Of a DNA stretch of 46,664 nucleotides, positions 40,501 to 46,664 are shown piece by piece. The stretch is from Lysobacterales bacterium. Its GTDB lineage: Bacteria; Pseudomonadota; Gammaproteobacteria; Xanthomonadales; SZUA-5. The stretch covers positions 1 to 46,664 of the forward strand of contig JALHMG010000041.1 of assembly GCA_022844135.1 (NCBI GenBank), read 5' to 3'. The position numbers and the translations under genes are program-made. A model generated the notes under the pieces. It ran no database searches and was not told the DNA's origin. It was given only the letters and a program-made list of their open reading frames with translations. Position 1 is the first letter of the stretch; each line of letters begins with the position of its first letter.

Positions 40501-42474
40501 ATGACCGCGTTATCGATGCTGCGCCATGGCGCATTGTGCTTGTGCTTAATCGTATCCGTCCCCGGCCAGTCGCGTGCGGCGGTCGAGGAACTGCCCACTC
40601 AGGTGCTGGAGTCCATCGCCGCGCGTGAGTACCACGCGAGCGTGCATGCCAGCGAACTTCAGGCGCCGAACCGAGCGCAGGGTTTTCGCACCAAGTTTCG
40701 CGAGCACGGGGTCGAGCTTGTCGACCGGGATCAGGCGGCGCAGCCTCTGCTTCGACTGAGCCTCGTGCAATGGGGCCGCGTCGATCGCCTGCAGTCGGCT
40801 GAACCTGGCGTTCTCATTGCGGATGGGGTTCGCGTCGAACGCCGCAGCAAGTCGCTGACCGAGTGGTATATCAACTCCTCGGACGGCCTCGAACACGGCT
40901 TCGATCTTGCCCACTCGCCGCCCGGTCGCGGCGAACTTGAGTTTCATCTGCAGAGCGATCGTCCAGCGCATCTGGTGCACGCCGATCTGATCGAATTCGG
41001 CAGTGGCGACGACAAGCTGCGCTATAGCAAACTCAAGGTATGGGACGCTGACGGCCGAATCTTGCCGGCGCACATGCGCGTGAGTGGTACGCATCGTGTG
41101 GTGATCCGTGTCGACGATGCCGGCGCACGCTATCCGGTCACGATCGACCCGCTGCTGCAGCGCGCTGCCGACATCGTCCGCTCCGGAACCCAGAGCGGCG
41201 CTCAATTTGGGGTTCGCATTGCCAACGCCGGCGACGTGAACAACGACGGGATAGACGATTTGGTCGTCGGTGCCTTCCTCTGGGACAACGGCCAAACCGA
41301 CACCGGCGCGGCGTTCGTTTACACCGGTCCGAGTTTCAATAACCCCGTCTTACTGAGCCTGACCCAAGCGGGGGCCGCTTTCGGCGGCGGCGTCGGCGGT
41401 GCCGGCGATTTGAACAACGATGGTTTCGACGATGTCGTGATCGGCTCACCAAGCTTCGATGGCGCCGCAGGCACCAACTCGGGCGCGGCCTTCGTGTACT
41501 TCGGTGGTTCGGGCGCCTTCGATCCCACGGCCGATGCGACCATCAGCTCGCCGTTGTCGGGGGCGAACATGGGCTCTGCGGTGCGCGGCGTGGGCGATGT
41601 GAACGGCGACGGGATCGATGATCTTGCGGTCGGTTTGTCGCGTTACAACCCCGGCGGCAGCCCCGACCAGGGCGCGGTCTTCATCTACTACGGCAGCACT
41701 AATTTCAACTCGACATCGGATGCGTTGCTCACCCTCAACCAGATGTCCGTCAATGCGGGCGCCGCGCTTGCCGGTGGCGATGTCAACGACGACGGAGTCT
41801 CCGACGTGATCGTTGGAGCGCCAGGTTATGAGTCAACGAGCGCTCTGGTCAATGAAGGCGCGGCGCTGGTGTTCTTCGGGGGCTCCGGCGCGATCGACAC
41901 GACGGTCGATGCCATTCTGCGCACAGCCCGGGCCAACGCCGCAGGCGGTAGTTCGGTCGCGACGGGCGACTTCAATGGAGACAATATCGATGACGTGATC
42001 TCCGGTGCCCCTCTGAATTCCGTAGCGATCAGCGAAGGCGGCACGGCGCAAATCTGGTTTGGTGGAACCGGTCCCTTCAACACCCTGGTCGATGTCACGT
42101 TTTTCGGCAATGCGGACTCTGAGGACCTCGGTCGTAGCGTCGCCGCCTTGCCCGACTTCAACGGCGACAACCGAGACGAGATAGTGGTTGGCGCGCCCGG
42201 TGCTGCCAACGCCAGCGGGCTGATCAGCGGCGCAGTCAAGCTCTACTTTTCCGCACCGAACGGATTCTCCTCCAACCCCAGTCTGGTGCTGCTCGGCACA
42301 CAGACCAGCGACATTTTTGGCACCACAGTGGCGACCGGACGCTTCAACAGCGACGCCCTGTACGACGTCGGCGTTGGCGAGCCTGGCGTCGACATCAGTC
42401 CGGGCGCAAACAACGGTGCCTTCCGTCTCTACTTTGGCCAGAGCGACGACGTCTTTCGAAACGGATTCGAGTAA
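40501..42474 (+). CDS. Secreted seven-repeat FG-GAP (integrin-alpha-like) propeller protein
   Basis: From the ATG at 40501 it has 657 aa and a signal peptide (MTALSMLRHGALCLCLIVSV to SRA). Residues about 25-225 form a beta-rich N-terminal domain ending H-R-V-V-I-R-V-D-D-A-G-A-R-Y-P-V-T-I-D-P. Seven FG-GAP repeats follow with calcium loops (GDVNNDGIDDLVVG, GDLNNDGFDDVVIG, GDVNGDGIDDLAVG, GDVNDDGVSDVIVG, GDFNGDNIDDVISG, PDFNGDNRDEIVVG and a weaker seventh), enough for one propeller. It ends SDDVFRNGFE, as does the VCBS protein at 23.7 kb. It is extracellular or on the surface; a binding role is likely but the partner is unknown. The 181 codons upstream in the same frame run through repeats and were excluded. 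Confidence 0.88.
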   Translation: MTALSMLRHGALCLCLIVSVPGQSRAAVEELPTQVLESIAAREYHASVHASELQAPNRAQGFRTKFREHGVELVDRDQAAQPLLRLSLVQWGRVDRLQSAEPGVLIADGVRVERRSKSLTEWYINSSDGLEHGFDLAHSPPGRGELEFHLQSDRPAHLVHADLIEFGSGDDKLRYSKLKVWDADGRILPAHMRVSGTHRVVIRVDDAGARYPVTIDPLLQRAADIVRSGTQSGAQFGVRIANAGDVNNDGIDDLVVGAFLWDNGQTDTGAAFVYTGPSFNNPVLLSLTQAGAAFGGGVGGAGDLNNDGFDDVVIGSPSFDGAAGTNSGAAFVYFGGSGAFDPTADATISSPLSGANMGSAVRGVGDVNGDGIDDLAVGLSRYNPGGSPDQGAVFIYYGSTNFNSTSDALLTLNQMSVNAGAALAGGDVNDDGVSDVIVGAPGYESTSALVNEGAALVFFGGSGAIDTTVDAILRTARANAAGGSSVATGDFNGDNIDDVISGAPLNSVAISEGGTAQIWFGGTGPFNTLVDVTFFGNADSEDLGRSVAALPDFNGDNRDEIVVGAPGAANASGLISGAVKLYFSAPNGFSSNPSLVLLGTQTSDIFGTTVATGRFNSDALYDVGVGEPGVDISPGANNGAFRLYFGQSDDVFRNGFE

Positions 42475-42651
42475 GGCTCCACTTGGAAATAAGCCACCAG
42501 CCGATTGAAAATTGACCATCAAAGCGCATGCGGGGCTTCCGTGGTGGACGGAGCCCCGATGTGGGTTCCGGAAGCGGCTGGAGGGCATCGGCGCTCAAGC
42601 CCATCGATTCGCAGCCCGTTGCCTGGTGCGCGTTCATCCGACGCTGACGAT

Positions 42652-42757
42652 TTGGCAAGCGCAGCTTGTGGAGCCGAGTTGCACTCGGCGCTTCTGGTTC
42701 CGAGTTTCCTGTTACCACAAGCTCGCTTGCCGAGTTCAACTCGGCGTCGGCACGCCT
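42652..42757. repeat. GCTTTGGCAAGCGCAGCTT repeat, copy 2
   Basis: TTTGGCAAGCGCAGCTTGTG with a GCCGAGT-TGC-ACTCGGC hairpin and, after a shortened middle, GCTTGCCGAGTTCAACTCGG. It lies in the 445-bp gap between the FG-GAP and beta-helix genes. The rest of that gap shows only a GGGGCT-CCGT hairpin near 42532-42557. Confidence 0.75.
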
Positions 42758-42919
42758 CCTGACGACTCGTTATGAGAAACGCCAGGCGACGAGAACGTCG
42801 GCGCTCCCGGCGGCCGCAGTTCCTTGCCCGGCACCAGGCCCTCTTTTGGCAAAAACGCCGTATGCGCTGATACGGATCTCTGCCGAGCTCCGAAGACCAA
42901 GCATACGGAGAGCAAAATC

Positions 42920-43951
42920 ATGCGCCATCGCACTTCCCCCCAAACGACGGTCGGTGCTGCCCGTCTGACCTGGAAACGCAGCGTGCTCGGGTTGTTGGTT
43001 CTGGGCCTCAGCTCAGTGAGTCAAGCTGCGCAGTTCTGCGTGAGTTCGGATACCGGGCTTTACAGCGCGTTGCTGACCGCGAGCGCGTCCACCGAAGACG
43101 ACGAAATCCGCCTGGTGAAAGGATCGTTCAATGTCAATTTCGACTTCGGGTCCAGCGGAAAAATCACGGGCGACCTTGCGCTGCGTGGTGGCTACGACGC
43201 AGGCTGCGCGACGCGATCGACAGCCGCTGCGATGACCAGGCTGAACGCACAAGGACAAGGTTTTCGCTTGTTTCCCCGACAAGCCAGCGATCTCACCATC
43301 GAGCGCATCGATTTCGATGGCTTCAGCTCCATCAAAATTGTCGACAACGTCGCGGAGCCTGCAGGCCCCTATGGCCTCGTGTTGGTATCCCGCAGCGCTT
43401 TTCGCAATGCGCAGATGGGCCTGGGGGTCAGCCTGCTGCGCCACGATGTGCACATCGAAAACAGCCTTTTCGTCAATAACCAGACCTTGCCCACAAGTCG
43501 TGGCTTGTTGCTGGAGACATTCCACAATCCGGGCACGGGTCAAACATCGATAGCCAGCGTGGTCAACTGCACCCTGCGTAACAACTCCGTAGGCCTTACG
43601 CTGGGCGAAGGAACAACTGGCGCTGCCTCTCCGCCGACGTTGATTGCCAACACCATCGCCAGCGAAAACAGCCAGACCGACATCGAGTTGTTTCAACCCG
43701 CGGAGCTGCGTTACAACCTTTACTCGACGCTGGCTCTTCACCAGACAGGCTCGCTCGCCGCTGCAAGCACAAATAACCTGAGGAGTCCGGCGCTGCTGGA
43801 TCCCAGTCATCGACCGCTGCCGGGCTCCAGGGCTATCAACAGCGGCGAGAACAGCTATTTCCCGACGCCGCTAAAAGTACGGGACTATTACGGAAATGCG
43901 CGTATCGCAAACGTGGTTATCGATCGCGGTGCGGTGGAGTCGAACTTGTGA
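42920..43951 (+). CDS. Secreted right-handed beta-helix protein
   Basis: The ATG at 42920 has GGAG upstream and gives 343 aa. A long signal (MRHRTSPQTTVGAARLTWKR then a hydrophobic run to SVSQAA) precedes an N-terminal segment with two cysteines (F-C-V-S-S-D and G-C-A-T-R). Then come short repeated beta-turn units (I-E-R-I-D-F-D-G-F, V-L-V-S-R-S-A-F-R-N-A, I-E-N-S-L-F-V-N-N, V-V-N-C-T-L-R-N-N-S, L-I-A-N-T-I-A-S-E-N), as in pectate-lyase-like parallel beta-helices. The end R-D-Y-Y-G-N-A-R-x-x-x-x-V-I-D-R-G-A-V-E is typical of secreted 'choice-of-anchor' beta-helix proteins. No catalytic residues are evident. Confidence 0.8.
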   Translation: MRHRTSPQTTVGAARLTWKRSVLGLLVLGLSSVSQAAQFCVSSDTGLYSALLTASASTEDDEIRLVKGSFNVNFDFGSSGKITGDLALRGGYDAGCATRSTAAAMTRLNAQGQGFRLFPRQASDLTIERIDFDGFSSIKIVDNVAEPAGPYGLVLVSRSAFRNAQMGLGVSLLRHDVHIENSLFVNNQTLPTSRGLLLETFHNPGTGQTSIASVVNCTLRNNSVGLTLGEGTTGAASPPTLIANTIASENSQTDIELFQPAELRYNLYSTLALHQTGSLAAASTNNLRSPALLDPSHRPLPGSRAINSGENSYFPTPLKVRDYYGNARIANVVIDRGAVESNL

Positions 43952-44038
43952 TCGCCGAACTCGTGGGCGAGATCGATCGCTGGGGCTCAGCGTGCCTAAG
44001 CCTGTTCCTGTCCCGCAGAGTAGACGGTCGTCGCGATC

Positions 44039-44317
44039 GTGATTTACGACAGGATCGACGAAGCACCCAGTGAGCTGGCACGGCAATACGAGCAGACAGG
44101 CTCAACGGTTGCCGACGAGAACAATGCCTGGTTGGCGCTGGTGGGCATCGGAGCCGCGGCAGATCAGGCGCCGCTCGATTGGGCGCGCCAATGGGTCGCG
44201 GCGCAGAATGAAGGTGCCGATATGCCGCCGGTGCCGTTGCCGTACCAGGCGCCTGACTTTGGGTTGTATGGCCTCACCGAGCATTGCCCACAGCGGACGC
44301 AACAGCCGTCGAACAGC
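44039..44317 (+). pseudogene. Truncated gene, internal fragment of a hypothetical protein
   Basis: A frame of about 93 codons, opened by GTG at 44039, reads I-Y-D-R-I-D-E-A-P-S-E-L-A-R-Q-Y-E-Q, E-N-N-A-W-L-A-L-V-G-I-G-A-A-A-D, then P-Y-Q-A-P-D-F-G-L-Y-G-L-T-E-H-C-P-Q. This is protein-like and resembles Xanthomonadales proteins beginning 'E/D-N-A-W-x-A-L-V-G'. It is cut at 44318 by a RAYT-type element and probably lacks its true N-terminus. The preceding 87 bases look like a frame-damaged continuation. Confidence 0.45.
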
Positions 44318-44412
44318 GACAAGCCTCGCAGGGGCGCAATGCAATAGCCAGGGCGCAAGCCCTCGGCAGGCTTTGCGGAGAAGCTCATCCACGTCGCGTT
44401 CTCCGTTGACTG
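44318..44412 (+). mobile_element. Palindromic RAYT/IS200-type element relic, copy 3 (left part)
   Basis: GACAAGCCTCGCAGGGGCGC with AGGGCGCAAGCCCTCGGC is the left end. It runs into F-A-E-K-L-I-H-V-A-F-S-V-D, a decayed IS200-type transposase start. The right end is absent. Confidence 0.55.
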
Positions 44413-44419
44413 GGCCGCA

Positions 44420-45028
44420 CTACCACGAATGCTCGTACCGCTGGCTCCTGTAGCCCAGCCACAGCCCCGCCTTCGCTGCGCGGCGCATCAACCTTGCCGT
44501 TGTTTCCAGCAGGCAAAAGATCGAGTAGTCGAGATCATCTCTCAGATATACTCCACCGTCTCTACTCAGATCCTCGCGCAGGCGCAACCTCTCGGCGAAG
44601 TAGCGCTCCATGGTGTTATCAGCTCGTCCATATAGGGCAATTGTCATCTCTACCGGTCGCTCAGCACACCACAGAAGAATGCTCTCCAGTTCCGCGGCAA
44701 GTTCGTTTAGCTCCTTCTGACTGCTCACGATCGAGTAGTGAGCAACCTCCATCCAGTGCTCGTCCCCTTCCGAGTACTCGATCTGCCATTGCTCATCGGA
44801 GAACAGTCGCAGACGGGACTTGCATCCAACTGCGGCGAGAAGGGCTTTAGTACTCTCGGGAAAGCAGTAGGCATCCGAATTGAAACTTACGGAGCGGCCC
44901 GGCTCTGTCGCCAATGGAATCTCACTGGAAGACGAAAGGCCGAGGGCCATCAGTCGTTCCGGTGGCGCTGAGGCGAGGAAGTGCTTCGCGTTGAACACAG
45001 AGATCTCGTGATGCGAGGAGTCAGACAT
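44420..45028 (-). CDS. Hypothetical protein, 202 aa, possible cassette gene
   Basis: The ATG at 45028 gives a soluble acidic protein (MSDSSHHEISVFNAKHFLAS). A central part has W-Q-I-E-Y-S-E-G-D-E-H-W-M-E-V-A-H-Y and L-N-E-L-A-A-E-L-E-S-I-L-L-W-C, and the C-terminal half is helical, ending R-L-M-R-R-A-A-K-A-G-L-W-L-G-Y. It may be an immunity-like or unrelated orphan protein; I do not recognise it. Its orientation and AT content match the cassette genes, but no convincing attC flanks it. Confidence 0.6.
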   Translation of the reverse strand: MSDSSHHEISVFNAKHFLASAPPERLMALGLSSSSEIPLATEPGRSVSFNSDAYCFPESTKALLAAVGCKSRLRLFSDEQWQIEYSEGDEHWMEVAHYSIVSSQKELNELAAELESILLWCAERPVEMTIALYGRADNTMERYFAERLRLREDLSRDGGVYLRDDLDYSIFCLLETTARLMRRAAKAGLWLGYRSQRYEHSW

Positions 45029-45169
45029 AGGTCTTCCTGTGTGGCCAAGCTCAGGCTAAGCGGCCGCCGTTTAGGGATGTTTGGTCGAAGCAACCCAGCA
45101 GTGCGGCGGGCCCTTGAGCTTACTGTTGGGCTACGGTACTTGATGCGCATTTATCTGCCCGATGCCAGC
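45029..45169. other. Non-coding segment with a 33-bp match to 38.45 kb
   Basis: ATGTTTGGTCGAAGCAACCC at 45076 resembles ATGTTCGGTCGAAGGAACCC at 38448, followed in both by AGCA and a GCGGCGG run. Together with an AGCGGCCGCCGTTTAG stretch it may be a degenerate recombination site. No gene is seen. Confidence 0.45.
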
Positions 45170-45307
45170 GCTTTGGCAAGCGCAGCTTGTGGAACGCCGA
45201 GTTGCACCCGGCGCTGCTGTTCCCGAGTATCCTGGTGCCACTCGCAAGTCCGCTTGCCGACTTCAACTTGGCGCTCCAACCAAGTGCCGAAGCTGATCGC
45301 TGGCGAC
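45170..45307. repeat. GCTTTGGCAAGCGCAGCTT repeat, copy 3
   Basis: GCTTTGGCAAGCGCAGCTTG, then CGCCGAGTTGCACCCGGCG, GGTGCCACTCGCAAGTCCGC and GCTGATCGCTGGCGAC. It aligns with copy 1 over its whole length but without the 49-bp duplication. The following 250 bases to the diguanylate cyclase gene show no further feature. Confidence 0.75.
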
Positions 45308-45555
45308 AGTCCGGAAGAGATTCGAGACAAACGCAGCACCTCACATCCTCTGCCCAAGGCAGCTGGTTGCCGCGCGCAGTCGTCCGAGCTCGCCGCATGT
45401 CGCGGGCAGCCAGCGCCTGCCGCCCCACCGACGAGCTTACGCCGCGTCGGCCTGATCGCCGCCATCTGCGAAGGTCTGGCGTCGGTTGCAAATAGTGTGT
45501 GCAGAGTCGCGCGCCACCGTTCTCGCGTAGCAGGCTGGCTGTACTATCCGCGCCG

Positions 45556-46365
45556 ATGGAATCGCGTAACCCCTTGCTCAGTAAATCTCTCTACGCGCCC
45601 GCCAATGTGGGCGTCGGCGATGCGCACCGTTGGCGAAACGTGATCTTGCGGATGGGACACAAACCGACCGTGGCCGTCATCACGGTTGGTTCGATTCTGA
45701 TGTCGATGGCGCTGACGCTGATCATCAGCGTGGCCGTCGGCAACATCGCGAATCTGGCGCTCGACCTTGTGATCGCCTTTATTGTTCCGCTGGTGGTCGC
45801 GCCGCTCGCAAGCTACTACGCCGTCGGACTTTTGTTCGAGGTCGAACAGGCGCGTGCGCTGCTGCAGATGGCCGCGATCCGAGACAATCTGACCGGACTT
45901 TTCAACCGCGGCTACTTTCTGGCTCGCTTGCGCGAGGAAATCGAGCATTGTCGGAACGAGCGGCGGGCGTTGGCGCTGATCCTGATCGACGTTGATCACT
46001 TCAAGGCGGTTAACGATTCCTTCGGTCACGCTGCTGGCGACGCCGTTCTAGAACGGCTCGGACAGGTACTCGCCGACACGCTGCGACCGCATGACCTCAT
46101 TGCGCGCTACGGCGGCGAAGAGTTTGTCGCGCTCCTGAATGGCGCCGACCTGGGTGAGGCGAACGGTGCCGCCGAACGCATCCGCGCGACACTTGAATCG
46201 ATGACTTTCCAGTGGGCGGAAGGACGTGGCGCTGTGACCGCAAGCCTCGGAGTGACGTTTCTGAGAGATACCGAGGATACTGCCGATGCGCTCCTGGCGC
46301 GCGCCGATCGGGCGATGTACGCGGCCAAAAATGCTGGCCGCAATCGATCCGTCGCATTGCCTTAG
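45556..46365 (+). CDS. Membrane-bound diguanylate cyclase
   Basis: The ATG at 45556 gives 269 aa. Two adjacent TM helices (about residues 37-62 and 68-93) leave almost no periplasmic domain. After a short helix comes the GGDEF domain (D-N-L-T-G-L-F-N-R-G-Y, I-L-I-D-V-D-H-F-K, N-D-S-F-G-H). The active site is intact, with G186-G-E-E-F190 and an R177-x-x-D180 I-site exactly five residues before it. It should synthesise c-di-GMP at the inner membrane. It stands alone between repeats and is the second active diguanylate cyclase of the window. An upstream extension to 45499 is not needed. Confidence 0.92.
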   Translation: MESRNPLLSKSLYAPANVGVGDAHRWRNVILRMGHKPTVAVITVGSILMSMALTLIISVAVGNIANLALDLVIAFIVPLVVAPLASYYAVGLLFEVEQARALLQMAAIRDNLTGLFNRGYFLARLREEIEHCRNERRALALILIDVDHFKAVNDSFGHAAGDAVLERLGQVLADTLRPHDLIARYGGEEFVALLNGADLGEANGAAERIRATLESMTFQWAEGRGAVTASLGVTFLRDTEDTADALLARADRAMYAAKNAGRNRSVALP

Positions 46366-46439
46366 CACCGAGTTCGCTGCACGCTATGAGACAGGCGCTT
46401 CTTCAAGCCCGGCCCGGCGTAAATCACAGCAACTTCCCG

Positions 46440-46664
46440 TAGCCCGCATATTTCATGAGGGAACGCGGAAGATCGCGAAGGGCTTTGCGCCGGAATCGAG
46501 GCGCGAGGAGGGTGAGAGCGGGCAAGCTTGCGCCGCATGCGGCGTGCCCGCTCGAACGGGCGGCGGCTGCGCCGCCGCACCGGGCGGAATGGTTGACCCG
46601 GCCCGTCAGCGTAGCTGCCGGGCGCTCGGAGCATCGCGCGCTGCGCGCGCAAACGATGCCCCTC
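46440..46664 (+). repeat. Modular hairpin repeat, copy 3 (cut by window end)
   Basis: TAGCCCGCATATTTCATGAG through CGCGAAGGG matches copies 1 and 2. The GAGAGGGC module is missing: GAAGGG joins directly to CTTTGCGCCGGAATCG. It then follows copy 2 through the GAGCGGGC module (one C-to-T change gives a G-T pair) to the GCGCGC-TGC-GCGCGC hairpin, ending in the same place in the family as the window. Bases 46366-46439 hold nothing else. Confidence 0.9.

Noticed and set aside
1-46664. tRNA, rRNA or known riboswitch genes
   Set aside because: I looked for cloverleaf-like CCA-proximal patterns, rRNA landmarks and familiar riboswitch cores and saw none I could support by eye.

Overview
The window is gammaproteobacterial DNA of high GC content (roughly 60-63% by eye), most likely from the order Xanthomonadales (Rhodanobacteraceae/Lysobacteraceae, Dokdonella- or Ahniella-like). 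I base this on secreted proteins that end in F-x-N-G-F-E, a cytochrome fused to a 'WWNPAESGWG' domain, a GT2 and two L,D-transpeptidases of gammaproteobacterial type, and dispersed palindromic repeats encoding the familiar 'PAKAGIQ' nonsense peptide. The placement is inference. Both window ends lie inside copies of one repeat family, so this may be a whole contig that broke at repeats.

Bases 1-17,141 are mostly ordinary chromosome. They hold a secreted cytochrome, rimO with an overlapping DUF3025 gene, pbpC, a small membrane protein translationally coupled to an EamA transporter, a DUF1428 gene, and a tight four-gene minus-strand operon. That operon encodes a Tat-signal YfiR-like protein, a hybrid kinase with two receivers and an Hpt domain, a REC-GGDEF protein and a TonB-dependent receptor, all joined by 4-bp ATGA overlaps. 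An OmpR-type regulator is divergent from it. Two L,D-transpeptidases of different subfamilies follow.

Bases 17,142-18,090 are non-coding and densely structured. They contain a terminator, a 20-bp inverted repeat, an 18-bp tandem repeat and a ~470-bp modular element with terminal inverted repeats. Its hairpin modules differ from each other by compensatory base changes. Further copies sit at both window ends.

Bases 18,091-30,531 return to chromosomal genes: a membrane-anchored YqcC-like protein, a 1192-aa S8 peptidase with P and DUF11 domains, a GT2, a seven-bladed VCBS propeller protein, a c-type cytochrome, a CorA-like protein, a secreted protein, a pseudouridine synthase and a COG2509 flavoprotein.

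Bases 30,850-45,310 are accessory. A 1001-aa DUF4062-STAND ATPase-TPR protein (candidate defence gene) is followed by an array of five consecutive perfect hairpins. Next comes an integron-like cassette cluster without an integron integrase (CALIN-like): small minus-strand orphan genes separated by attC-like sites. It is broken by three decayed tyrosine-recombinase copies, each joined at the same position in an attC (GTTGAAC|CAAG), as expected of an IS91-like insertion. Relics of IS200/RAYT-type elements with palindromic ends also interrupt it. Two secreted proteins (a seven-repeat FG-GAP protein and a beta-helix protein) lie among a third hairpin-repeat family. A membrane diguanylate cyclase and another copy of the modular repeat close the window.
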